The translations under genes and the position numbers were made by a program. A stretch of DNA of 64,000 bases from Lithospermum erythrorhizon (lineage: Eukaryota > Streptophyta > Magnoliopsida > Boraginales > Boraginaceae): positions 164,054-228,053 of the forward strand of contig JADFUC010000718.1 in NCBI GenBank assembly GCA_019722365.1. Direction: 5' to 3'. Each line of letters opens with the position of its first letter. The first letter of the stretch is position 1. Below, one piece after another: positions 1-11,360 of the stretch. Below the pieces are notes generated by a model. The model worked only from the letters and a program-made list of their open reading frames with translations. It ran no database searches and was not told the origin of the DNA.

Positions 1-453
1 GTTTGGTTCCCCCAGCCCTGTATTTTATGTTTTTCTAATTACTGAACTTCTTCCCCACCCCCCTATTTTGTATAAATGGGGTCACTGTATTAATCTTAGG
101 GTGATGTAAAACTTTCAATACATGCCGCGATGCGTTAAACACAATCTTTATTAGACGTCAGTGTGACTGATGCTTGGCCCAAAGTGTTGGTAAATCGGCT
201 TCATTATGGTCGCTCTTTCATGGCTTAATGCATGCAGACACTACATAAACATCCTAACTTCTGCCACTTGGAAACATGATCAAAAATTAAAAGACTAATA
301 GGGGGGAAGGAACATTTTATGCAAATAAACAATTAAAACTCTATAGTTTGCACTAAATGAACCAAATTTGCACAAAAAATCTAATCTTTAGCATGTTAAA
401 CAAAAACAACAAAGATGGCATGTCTTCCACACTGAGTGTATTCAATAGCTTGT

Positions 454-600
454 TCAAGCAAGAATTCGATTTGGGTTTTCTGGGTGATTATCATCTTCAG
501 TATCAAAATGTTTACACATTCTTTCATCATATATCAACCCCACACGCTTCTTTGGTGCAGTAACATCAATATTACCATTGCTCTCAATATTTGACTCCAT
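454..600 (-). pseudogene. 5' coding fragment of a class II histone deacetylase (HDA5/HDA18-like)
   Basis: Reading leftward from an ATG at 600, a 48-codon frame contains KKRVGLIYDERMCKHF followed by HPENPNRI, the conserved N-terminal start of plant HDA5/HDA15/HDA18-type deacetylases, which remove acetyl groups from histone and non-histone lysines. Right after NRI the expected continuation (IWNKL...RCVVL) is lost: the frame reads LA and stops at 454. Recognisable traces of the next codons persist down to about 370 in shifting frames. The catalytic domain would lie left of the window, so only this exon is visible. No good splice donor is seen after the conserved block, so I read it as a broken 5' end, but an exon ending in a sequencing indel cannot be excluded. 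Family assignment is fairly sure; functional state is not. Confidence 0.6.
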
Positions 601-1765
601 TTTAAGCTACCCTTGGGTTCTTATGTAACTAAAATTTCAGGCTTCTTTTTATTCTTTTAATTGATTTTTTGGTTTGAGGGTTTATGTAATGAGTGGAGTT
701 TTTTGATAATTTGAATTAAAGAATATGGAAGGAGAAGGCAAAAGAGGGAAATGATTTTGGTGAATCATTATTTTGACTACTGATTTGGATGTATAGAAAA
801 AGTCCAGATTCAGGTATCTTCCTTTTTCTTTTCCATATACAGTTTTTTTAAGCCTATGATTAAATACAGTGATATTAACGATCCATATGGACCTATATTT
901 GAATCTCTGCCTAAGTTAACGTGATGGGGATATGTTTCGAATTATGAATGAGGATTAAAATTCGTTCATATTTCAATAAAGATGTTAATCTTTGGGAATC
1001 AAACACCGTTGTACAAGATGACGAGAATTGCCAAATTATGTTAACTTCTTAGAATTTAACTAGTTCGGGAATATATTGTTTAGCGTTAGAGCATGAGTGC
1101 GAGAGGCTGGTTTTTGTGTGACATTTCCATGACTTAGGACTCAAGAAAGTCTGTAGGTGAAAATTCTCTCTCTAAAGAGAAGAAAGAGAGGCAGCGTGCA
1201 AATTACACAACTTTTGCCAATTTGAAATCAAGCAGAATCTGTCTTTTTCAATAGTTGTCTGAAATTAAGCCGAAATCTTGTTAAATCGGTGATCTTATCA
1301 ATGACAACACGTATCTCTGCCGTGAAAGGATATGACTTTCGCCCAGAGGCAAATCGATCATCATGAAAAAATTACCCGACTTCAGCCGAATCTTGGTTCT
1401 TGCTACTGATAATGGAAAATCATCATTATAAATCTAAGTTGGTGGTTCAATGGATGTTCTCCTTTAACTCTTTGTATAATGAATTTAAATTTGGACAGGA
1501 ATTACAACACAAGTTGATTCATTTAATTCTAGTTTTAATGCATTACATAAGATGGATGTTTTAATATTTACGGTGATTCTTTAGTTCTCTTGAAACATGA
1601 GGATGACTGAGATTGGCTTTCTCTATTTTCTTTTTGAAAATGTTGATTCTCGTCAAAAAAAAAGCAACTGCGGCGGTTCTCTGTTTCGTCTCGTAATAAA
1701 ATTTTCGATCTAAAATCTAAAAGGGAGGATTCGAGTTGACCGTGTTTATGAGGGCATCATGGGGA
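601..1765. other. Upstream region of the HDAC fragment, no gene seen
   Basis: AT-rich DNA upstream of the minus-strand HDAC start. A pyrimidine-rich stretch at 640-680 could be leader. No conserved reading frame on either strand and no clear promoter element. Confidence 0.4.
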
Positions 1766-4700
1766 ATCGTTAGTATAATTATAACGCTTGAGAGGGGGGG
1801 GTTGAATAGGTTTTAAATTGAAACACAACAGCTTTTAGGTTTCTGGAAATAACAAACTACGTGCTGGATACAATTAATTATGTTAATCAACTTCCTTCAG
1901 AATGACAAATCCTTATTAAATATACATCAAGCGAAATAAGAAAACATAGTAAGGGAGATAAGGAAAGGCAGTAGATTTTTCTGACTGGTTCCTGTGATGT
2001 CAAACAATTTCAATATATAAGTTTGGTAGCGATAACACAACTCTTGAAAATTGTTTGATTAATGGCTTATTATTATCAACCTTTTAATTACATTTAAGTG
2101 ACCCGGCATTAAAATTGACCTCTTTCGACTAGTGGAGACCTGCAGTTTTGATGCTTCTGAGGCTGGAATACTTGACCTGTCTTCACGCAGGATTTCGACT
2201 GATCGATATTAGATTCAAATTCTGATAATCTGCGGCTTATGACATTCTCTTAAGGGTAGAGATTAGTATGAAACTTTGTTTTATCTTTTTGAATTTCAGA
2301 GAAAGATTGATCTCAAAGTAATGTAAGGTAGGGTTTAAAATATGAAAAAACATGGTGTTAAAAATGGCTGAAAATATCCACTTATCTGATGGAATAGGTT
2401 AATATTTTGCATTGGAAGAACCCGTCGAGAGTCAGGGCTGAATCATCGAGACCAAAAGAGGCTGCCGATGTAAGTTCTGACTCTGCAAATAACTTTCTTC
2501 TACAAATAAGGATGGGTTTCAAGAATTTTCTTCGAAGCGAAATATGATCATTTGTATGAGCACTTAACCATGAATATAAATCGATCTCTGGGTAGATTAC
2601 AGACAATCCCATTTTTAAAAGCAGGTCGAGATTAAGCCAATAAAAGTTAATGCCTAATCGCCAAAACAATATACTAAAGTGTGGGGTTTCTTACAAGCAC
2701 TATAACAAATATTAAATACGGTACCGCCGTTTAAGCAGCGTTTGGTTGACTAGATACTTGGTCTAGAACATCGATCAGCAGCTTTAAGCACTTGAACTTC
2801 TAATGATGATGAAAAAGGTTTGAATCGAGTTCGTTGATATTCAACAGAATCTATAAGCAGTCTAAGGTTTTAATTTTGGTTTATCTGTATGGAATAATAT
2901 ATTGGATCAGTTATTGAATCAGCACGGTTTAGAAGATTCTTTTGAAGGGTCATGTGAATCTTCTTAGATTATTGATATATCACTTGAGTCTTGTGTTGAT
3001 GATATTATTGTTGCTTCTAATGTTATTGTAGAATCTAACTCTTTGATTGTGGGTCTTGTTTATGATTGGAAAAAGTTGTTGATTATGGGTGAGGCTCGTG
3101 TTAGTTTCTAAAATATAGGTTTTATGTGATCCGCCCATTTTTGTTAGTATCGTAGATTGAAGGTGTTTTACCTATAATAGGGTGAATTTATCTACTATAG
3201 ATGATAAGGTATGCTATGGCCAGGTTGAGAGAAGCTTTCTAAAACAATATCCTAAATCAGAAAATATAGTCAATGATTCTATGGCAAGGAGTTAAATTAG
3301 CATTGTTTTCCCGTTTGATCGACAAATATGAGATGTAGATTACGTCTATGGAGATGTAAGATTCTGAAAATATGGAGCTTGTAGTTTCAGGTCTTAAGTA
3401 GTGATTAGTCAAAGAAAGCCAGTCAATACGATAGACAGCCGAAGGACTTGAAGCAGTTCTGTTGTCAGGACAACTTGGTTGGTTTTCAGGATGCTAATAA
3501 TTATATTAACATTTGATTATATTCTTCAGTGTTATTATTTCTTATAAATGCGACTATCTGATCGCGGTGGTTGTTTTCGTATTTATTAATCTTTTCTTAA
3601 GATTTTTAACTGTGGTCAATCTAAATTGAAATTAAAGTGTTGGATTAAGTGGCCTTAGCCAGGAAATTATATAAATGCCTTTCATCTCGGCAGCCGGTTG
3701 TCAGATTTAGTCAAACTTTGTTTCTTTACTCGTTTATTAGATATAAAATCGGCGTTTTAAAATTATTTGGATTATTAAAACATGCTTTCTGCTGAGGCGT
3801 TAACGCGTCAGATACAAGAACATGTCAATAATGGTTATCCATTTAGTTACTTTTGTTTCTACGAACTATAAATAATTTTATTGTATATTTATTGGATACT
3901 TGACACTATTAATCTTGTATTATATTTAGTACTATATGGAGTTAATTACTCGAGGCGTTATTTTACTTTGATGGTTTGTCTTATAAATTATATTTATAAT
4001 ATTTATTATCATGTTTTTTATGTCGTATTTCATCTCTTAATTTAGGTAGATTGGTTTGTTGGAACTCTTTCGTACTGTAACAGCATGTTTTATATAGATA
4101 TTTGTTATGTTTGCTTATTATTATCTATCAAAAAAAAATTTCTGTGACTTTGGGCAGAACTTTCAACATTATGGGTAAATAATTTATCTCGTGTTGATGC
4201 TCTAGCTCTAGATATGAAAAGCATCAATATTCATTCCCTGTTAATGGAACATTTTCTTTATAAAAATATCTTAATTGATTCTATTTGGTTTGAAATTAGA
4301 GCTTAGATTATGAGATGAATTTTAAATTCTTAAATGTGTCATGAAAATGAAACCACTTTATAAGGGATGGAGATAGTATTTTATTCTACAATAGAATCAT
4401 TTGGATAATTTTTCGTCTCGGTTAGATTGATATTCCTTTAGACTTCATTGCTATTATCTGGAATTCCAATTTTAAAGGATATAATCTACTTGAAACACAA
4501 TATAAATGAGCATTAATTATCGATATCTGATAATTAAACATTCGTAGATTATAACAGAAAAAGGATTTATATACTTGGCATTTTGGTGTGATAAGAACCA
4601 ATCTCATCCTTGAAATTATATAAAATTGATAATATTTAATATATAATCATATAACCAAGAAAAAGCGGTAAAAATTCACATTGAAAATGTAGAATGATAA

Positions 4701-4840
4701 TTAATTGGCCCCATGTCGTGATTTGCGATAATATTTTAAAAATAAAAACTCATCAAAATCATTAAAGTATAAAATTGTAATTTATATTAGCAATGTTTTA
4801 GAAATAAAAATTTAGTTAAATTCAAGTAAATTGAAATACC
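1766..4840. other. Degenerate repeat-derived DNA, probably old retroelement remnants
   Basis: A G-run followed by TTGAATAGGTTTTAAA at about 1790 resembles the GGGGGGTGAATAGG stretch common in plant LTR elements, and the block after it lacks any sustained frame. At 2890-3110 (+) a frame of about 70 codons interrupted by stops could be old coding sequence, but no family is recognisable. A 95-codon frame at 2382-2669 (-) also matches nothing I know. From 3.8 to 4.8 kb the DNA is simply very AT-rich. Confidence 0.3.
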
Positions 4841-4953
4841 TAACTAGTAAAGTGATTTACATATTAATTTCACTGACACACCTAAAATCCCCAAATTCTA
4901 TCTCTGTATCTCTCAATTAATAATCTCGTCATTTAAACATTTTCGCATCTACA

Positions 4954-4962
4954 TATATATAT
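4954..4962 (+). promoter_or_regulatory. TATA-like run upstream of the CAND2-like start
   Basis: An alternating TATATATAT run lies about 35 bases upstream of the ATG at 4997. It is kept, in inverted orientation, in the copy at 9.44 kb. It may be the TATA box or only part of an AT-rich leader; transcript data would be needed to say which. Confidence 0.3.
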
Positions 4963-4996
4963 GAATTTAATTTACTTTTCCCTAATAATTTGATTA

Positions 4997-7900
4997 ATGA
5001 CGTCATCAATCTCAAACGCAACCCTCTCGATCTCTCCGGAGGCGGCGGCGTCCGGTGGAGGGGGCGGCGGCGAAATAGCGTGTCATGGGTTATGGCACGA
5101 TGCTTTACTGGTTGTACCTTCAGGTTTGTTGGTGTTGTACCTTGGGTACCAAGCGAAGAACAACATAAAGAGGCTTCGTGGTGGGAGTCGATCTTACGTC
5201 ATGATTGCGTGTCTGGTCTTCAGTTGGCTGGCACAGCAACACTCGCGCGTTGTCTTTTCTAAATGTATTTTTTACCTTCCCAGAAATGATTGTATAGTTT
5301 TAGATTTTTGATAAAATATTTAGTCTTTGTTTTATACTCTTTTTTAGTCGTCAATTTATAGCTGTTTTTGTTAAAATCTTGATTATTAACGTAGAAAATT
5401 GTAATTTATTATTTTTGATTAATAACTTGACTATTTTTCATTATTAAATTATAAAAGTAACCCAAATAGCTATAGTTTAAATTAAATTTATCGTTAAATT
5501 TTTGATGAATTTTTTCTTATTTTTGTTCGGCAATTTTATGTCTTAATAATTCAAAAACCTGACAGTGAAATATGTAGTAATATTACTGTCTATATCATTA
5601 ATTCTAGTCTAGTGGCACTAGGATATTGGGGCTGCAGTAAATTGTTGAAAAAAAACTGATATAATACTCTCTGAGACCCTGAGGGAGTCTACTAGTAAAT
5701 GCTGAAGCGTATTTTGTACTTAGTTTACTACATGAAAATTCTGATGATTTTGATTTTACGTCTCACTTGAAGCTTCAATCCTTTTTTGGTGAGGAACTAG
5801 TAAGCAATTCTTGTATTTGTGTTTGATAGTCGTACAATTTATTTCTGATGAGTTCTCCATTTTTTGTGATATCTTTTTGTTTAATTGTGGGATAAGTATT
5901 GAGATTAAGTTTGAGGTAATTCATTATCTTCATTGTGCTCGAAGATCCCAAAAAGATTGTCCAGTTTTGGATTTTGGTTGCTAAAGTTGTTGATACCGAA
6001 CTCGTGTTTTTATTTATGTTTTGTTGTATTTGGTGGAATATATATCAAATGTTAGTATGGAGTATTTTAATATAGTTTACTATGAAAATTGATGATTTTG
6101 ATTTTCGATTAAAAAACTAATTTTTTTGGGGTGAAGAGAAGAGAGAAGTACTAAGCAATTTCTTGCATATGGTTGTTTGATAATTGAACAATTTATTTAT
6201 GATGGTTCTCCCTTTTTGTGATATCCTTTTGTTTAATTGCCGGATTAGTATTGAAATTAAGTTTGATATAGTTCATGATCTTCATATTTTATATTTATCG
6301 CTGTTAAATTATAAAAAGATGAGATTTTTTATGAGTTCTAATATGGAATTTGGTGATTGAAATAATTAAATGTATTTATAAACTTAAGATGTTTGTTCAT
6401 GAGTAAGAGAAATTGAACTTTTTATATGAAGGAAGTCTGATATAGGTGATGATAAGTTGCTGAAGTGTTCGCAGAGGGATGCAACAACAGATAGATAATG
6501 GATAGTTGCTATAAGATATTCTTTGCGAAGTTTAGTTAAGAACTTAAGATATTAGAATTCCCCAGGGTAAAATCTTAACTTGGTTCGGAGATTGGTTTCA
6601 TAGATAATAGGAGCTGGGTAAAATCACAACTTCTTCTAAATTAGTTATCTCTATAGGTAAATTTATATTCGCTCTGGATGTTTGGAATAAATCAAAATGG
6701 TACAATTTACCTTATCTTCTTGTAGCAAATTTATTGGCTAGTGACATTGTTTGACTTCATATGAGTGTAGATGGAAACTGACCTCTTGTTGTCAGGGAAT
6801 TGGGCTGCGTCTCCCCCCAAACTCCCAAACTACGTGAGACTGTGGGAGTCTCTTCAAAGGCATTGGGTCTTGTTGATTTTGGTTATTGGAGATTTGTATG
6901 GTTCAGGACAGAAATGAGGTTCAATTGGTAGAGTGTCCTTTCTTGTATGTTATGTGCTATTGTGTTAATTTCTAGAAACATGCAACAAGCGTGGCAATGT
7001 ACTCCTGGGAAGCAAGTTACTTGGAGCATACTATCACTGTTCACTGCATCAGCAATGCTCTGCCTAGAAATTAGCTTAATGGCCTTCTTACTCCAAGAGA
7101 CATATGCCAGTGGGCTGGAAACTCTAGCTCATACATTTGCCATTTCAGGAATATTTGTTGGAGTAGAGATGCTTATAAAGGTAACTTATTTATTCGAAGA
7201 GAGGTTGTGCTACTAATGTCTGTCAATATACCTTTGGTTTATAAGTAATTAGAATGATTTGAAATTACTGGTGTTGTTTTATTTTGTCCTAGCTGATGTG
7301 CCCTCAACATCTTTTTCTTTAACTGTATGCAGTTAAATTTCTTCCTCATTTGGCTTATTACACTACCTACACCTATGATCTATTGTCACATAGTAGATAG
7401 TTGTTGCACTTGGTTAAAGCTGCATACAATCCGACCCCGCTTAGGCGGTAGACTCTTTAGAGCCATTGGGAATGTTTTATTCCATTTATAAACCAGTTAA
7501 CATTTATTGCTGTGAACTAAGAATGGTTATAGGTGGATCCTGTAACAGAGTCATGCAAGTATGTTCATTGCTTATATTATTACTAAGCATTGAAACAGCT
7601 CACATCACACTATGTTTCCACAGGCAATTCTTATATTTGGATTTGGAATGCCACTTTTCATGGATGTAGAAATCACTCATCAGGGGACATGGAGTGTTTG
7701 GTTTATCCAAAAATTACTCCTTACAGCTGCGTATGGGTACATTTTATTTGTGCATTACTCAAAGTGGAAGGATAAGTTACCTCGTAAGTTGCTTATTGTT
7801 TTTACCTCGTAAGTTGCTTATTGTTTGTTCACGTTTCTCCATTTGCTTTGTTGTTCCACCAACCTGTTTATTCCTTGAATCTGTGCAAGCAGCTAGGCCA

Positions 7901-8333
7901 GCATTCTACAACTATGTCATGATCATGTTTGTCACCGACGCCATGTCATTATCTGCGACTGGGCTTACAGGAATGGGGCTTGGCTTTGGACTTTGGTACT
8001 CACAACTCATTAGACCTCTTATCATACTCATCAAAATGACATTATTCTTCAGCTAACTTTTGAATTTTATCCCTTTCTGCAGGTTGTATAATTTTTCACT
8101 AATATGCTACCACGCTTTGTATCTACCTTTTATCTATGTAACTTTCCTGGCCGATTTCTTTCAGGTAAACGCCATATATATCGGACATGGAGCTAATTAC
8201 TTGAAAGGTTTCAACTATGTGGATTTCCAGGCTAACACTATTTCATGCTTTACAGGAACAAGACTTTCTATTAGAAACTGCATATTACTCAGAAATGCGA
8301 GATGCAGGGTTTTTCGATGCTGAATGGAATTGA
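4997..8333 (+). CDS. CAND2-like: CAND2/TPRA1-like seven-transmembrane protein, exon 1 end damaged
   Basis: Candidate G-protein-coupled receptor family (plant CAND2, animal TPRA1), a polytopic plasma-membrane protein. Exons inferred from GT-AG sites and homology: 4997 to about 5250, 6976-7180, 7624-7783, 7893-7995, 8083-8164, 8256-8333. Phases agree from exon 2 onward. Conserved blocks are HGLWHDALLVVPS and RSYVMIA (exon 1), AWQCTPGK and LSLFTASAMLCLEISLMAFL (exon 2), IFGFGMPLF and SKWKDKLP (exon 3), RPAFYNYV (exon 4), CYHALYLPFIYVTFLADFFQ (exon 5) and a C-terminus ending MRDAGFFDAEWN (exon 6). The start is the first ATG before the conserved block, after a serine/glycine-rich N-terminus. After SWLA in exon 1 the reading frame scatters over the other two frames (SN, then TLARC), so at least two indels are present and no phase-2 donor fits. 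Intron 1 is about 1.7 kb. Either a decaying gene or one with assembly indels. Confidence 0.82.
5705..6290 (+). repeat. Imperfect direct duplication inside CAND2-like intron 1
   Basis: About 230 bp at 5710-5940 recur at 6062-6288, about 350 bp downstream. Both copies share the order AGTTTACTA...GAAAATT...GATGATTTTGATTTT, then AGCAATT, ACAATTTATTT, GATGG/AGTTCTCC, GTGATATC and TTTTGTTTAATTG. Divergence is substantial, with many single-base and short indels, so the duplication is old. Confidence 0.6.
7777..7826 (+). repeat. 25-bp perfect tandem duplication over a 5' splice site
   Basis: Positions 7777-7801 and 7802-7826 are identical 25-mers, each containing TACCTCGTAAGTTGC. The first copy spans the end of CAND2-like exon 3 and its GTAAGT donor, so the duplication created a second potential donor 25 bp downstream. 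Use of the distal donor would add 25 nt and shift the frame. Confidence 0.85.
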
Positions 8334-9370
8334 TGCCTGGCTGCGAGTTGTATAATTATGCAGGAAAACACCCATTGCTTTGATCTATGATCATGAAATG
8401 TACAATAGTTGTTGATCCGTTTGTTAAAAATGTTGTCATTACTATTGTAAATAGTCTAATTTACTTTTAACAAGTCAATTACTGGAGCACTTTTGTGTCT
8501 AATGCAGTTTATACAGTCAACTTTCTGGGTGCTTACCTAATACTATTCACAATGGTGGGTATTAAGGAGTACTATCCTTTCCGATTATTATTTCTCTAAT
8601 TCTCTCAAGTTTTATAGAAAATTAAGAAATAAGATAAATTATAAAAATGTCGCACTAAACTGAATGATTATGAATTGATATTTTGCTTTGTTTAAATCAT
8701 AACATGAAAGAATTGGAAGAATAATAATTGGAGAGGAGTTTAGGTTCATTAATTCCAAAATAGATTAGAATGGATTTAATGTTGGATTGGAGAAGATGAT
8801 GAGATTATTATGTTAATTAAATGATTTGTATCAAAATTAGATACACACACACTTGTTAATTTTAACTATGTAGATGTTAATTACTATATAAAACCAAAAT
8901 GTACAAGTCAATTAATAGGCTTCCCTTTTCTAAACTTTTTTCTTACTATTAATTATTCTGAATACAAAATCATATTTTATTTAATGTGGTTTTCTTTTAG
9001 TTTTAAATTAGTACTTTTTGTTAATTCTAATTTATTTATCTCAACAGTCATAACTTATATTTTGTAGTTGTAATTTTATGCATGGCCAATTAACTGTGAT
9101 TGAAGAATTTCTCAGATTGAATGGAACCTGATCATGAGCATTCAGAACCCCATGAGGATTAATAGGATGAATTAGGTTATTTATAATGTCTTTCTTTTGA
9201 TAGAGTTTTAGATATATCAGGAATTTTAATCAATTAATATTTTTATAATTTATGAATAAATATTAAGTACCGAATATCTAAACAAATTTACCCACCATCT
9301 ATTTTTGTCCTTGTCCCCCCAACTTGGTAGACAGTGACTCAACACTATTTGATGAAAAGCGACGTAATTG
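8334..9370. other. 3' flank of the CAND2-like gene, no gene seen
   Basis: The first part is presumed 3' UTR. The remainder is AT-rich (8.55-9.3 kb) with no frame of note. No coding homology to the CAND2-like gene is seen between its 3' end and the inverted copy of its promoter. Confidence 0.4.
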
Positions 9371-9955
9371 GAATCGAGGGTTGCGTTTGAGATTGATGAC
9401 GTCATTAATCAAATTATTAGGGAAAAGTAAATTAAATTCATATATATAAATATTGAAAATGTGTTTAATTAAATGGATTTTGAGGATTAATTGAGAGAAG
9501 ATGTTGTGATTAGGGCTTCCAACAAAATGAAATCCGAACGAGCCAGAAAATACTTAGAAATTGGAGGCAGATTGGAGGCAAGACATTTGGTTCGAAAAAT
9601 AAACGAAAAAATTTCGGTTAGGTTCGGAGTTTTCAGGAACCCCGGGCCGAACGATTAATTTTTAATTAAAAAAAAAAATAAAAATATTATTTATATATAT
9701 ATATAGCAGGAATAGCAGAAACCCAGAATAGAAATAGCGAAACGCAGAATGAAAACTTAAGCTTAGAGCCAGGCAGAGTGGAACGATTTAATGAATAGCC
9801 GGAACAGACGGTTTAGGTTCCATCTCAATCGAACCGGCACAGTCGGTTCGGTTCAACAGCAAAGGCGGTAAATAGATGGAGCGCCGTTGTGATGGTGAAT
9901 TTGGGGATTTTTAGGTGTCATGAGAATTAATAGCGGAACTAATTTTACTAGTTAA
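9371..9955 (-). repeat. Inverted copy of the CAND2-like 5' flank and start codon
   Basis: Read on the minus strand, 9371-9510 and 9886-9955 match 4842-5030: ACTAGTAAA, ACACCTAAA..TCCCCAAATT, CTCTCAATTAAT, ATATATGAATTTAATTTAC and TTGATTAATGACGTCATC all recur in order. The copy includes the ATG and about 10 codons (MTSSISNATL) and then diverges. It is interrupted by the MITE at 9511-9885. It could have been a divergent gene start, but no coding continuation is visible. Confidence 0.8.
9511..9885. mobile_element. 375-bp non-autonomous hAT-type element (MITE) with 8-bp TSD
   Basis: GTTGTGAT occurs at 9503-9510 and again at 9886-9893, flanking a GC-richer insert with GGTTCGGTTC motifs and an internal A/T tract plus (TA)n. 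The uninterrupted sequence is available at the other arm of the inverted repeat (about 4.90 kb), which supports insertion. The ends (TAGGGCTTCCAAC and, from the other side, GGCGCTCCATC) are only weakly inverted. An 8-bp duplication and this composition suit hAT MITEs. Confidence 0.7.
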
Positions 9956-10980
9956 GTGTTAATTTACTTAATTTAATAAGCGAGGCTGACCTCTGTGGCG
10001 ATAGAATTTGGTGAGGCCATTCTTCTTTTTCCTTCTTTGTAAGTGTAGTTACTAGAATTATGTTCGGGGGTAAAAATAGTGTTGCTAAAAAGAACATATT
10101 GGATCTCATAACTAGGCTGTTATTTGCTCTCCATAACATGTAACTACAAGAGTACATAGTATAATAAAAAAAGGTGACAATCATTTTGGGACACCAAGGC
10201 CCACCATGGTAATAATCTCGTACAAAATATTCATTTAATAAACACTTCTTGCTTTGGAATTTTCTACCCACACCCATGTTTTTTTTCAACTTCTAAATAA
10301 TTCTCATTTTTTAATATTATTACAGATTCTATGTTGAATAATTTTGTCTTTTGGTCTTTATAGTATGCAACTTCTGATTTTGAGAAATGGGTCTTAAATT
10401 ATTTTTTATTATGGGCATAAAAAAATAATTTTCAAAAATATATTGAAAGTAGTACTATATTAATTGAAAATGATTTAAATGGTATAATTTCTCCATTTTT
10501 AGTTGAATAAATCTCAAGACTAGGGTATACTAAGTATATAAATAATTATGGAGTACATATAACTATACAAGTAGGAAGTTGAAAAGGATGAGTCAAATGT
10601 GACATCTAAAATGGGATAAAGTTGGTATTTTTTTGTGGGGTTTGTTTAGATGAGTAATTATCACTATAAAAAAAAAATTATTGTGGAAAAATTGTTTGGA
10701 TATAGATTTTTAATATGTAGATTTTTGGGTTTATGCATGTGTATATATAATGCAGACATTTTTTGTTCCAACTTCTTTGTTAAAGAAAATGAGGGAAATT
10801 AAATTTTACTATTACTTTTTGTTCTAATATTACTGATTTTATATCCTTTGTACCAAAGAGAAGTTAGCCATTGTCTCCAAAAGACAAGTTTTCAGAACCG
10901 TCTTAACCATTAAAGCATATAATATCAACAAGAAAAGAATAGCTTTTTAAGTATAAAACAATTTTGTTCTGGAAATTGGG
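9956..10980. other. AT-rich spacer, no gene recognised
   Basis: A 113-codon minus-strand frame (9948-10289) overlaps the end of the inverted repeat and has no family features, so it is treated as chance. 10.3-10.9 kb is AT-rich with homopolymer runs. Confidence 0.4.
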
Positions 10981-11360
10981 TAGTGCTGTGCCCAGTGGAC
11001 CAGACCCATCGAGAGCCATGCCGAGCCAAGCCCGGTCTAAAAGTCGTCAGAAAATGGGCCAGGATCGGTCGGATCCGGCCTTGACCGATCGGTATCGGGA
11101 TCCCGGGGCCGTGTAAAGCCGGATCGGACGGTGACCCGGCGAGATCAGGATCCGGTAATTTAATATTAAAAAAAGCCGCACGCAATTAACGCCGGGCAGG
11201 ATATCGGATATCGGATAGGATGGGCCAGCAGGGCCGGTTTTGGGCCAGGATCGGGTCTGGTCAGAATCACCGGATCCCGTCTGTCCGAATCTTAGGCAAA
11301 GGCGGTTTGGTCAGGTTCGGATGGATCAGCAAGGCAGGTCAGGACCCCGTAACAACACTA
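10981..11360. mobile_element. 380-bp GC-rich hAT-type MITE
   Basis: The left end TAGTGCTGTGCC and the reverse complement of the right end, TAGTGTTGTTACG, form an imperfect terminal inverted repeat. Flanking octamers AAATTGGG and GAGGTGGG match at 5 of 8 positions, consistent with a diverged 8-bp target duplication. The interior is strikingly GC-rich (GGATCC, CCGGATCGG and GGGCCAGGATCGG motifs on both strands, able to fold back) around a central A/T tract. It has no coding capacity; short frames across it are composition artefacts. Confidence 0.65.

Noticed and set aside
1..360. Possible continuation of the HDAC gene to the left edge
   Set aside because: Only scattered short similarities in changing frames, not enough to support an exon.
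9948..10289. 113-codon minus-strand frame
   Set aside because: Overlaps the end of the inverted promoter repeat, has no family motifs, and no promoter or splice context.
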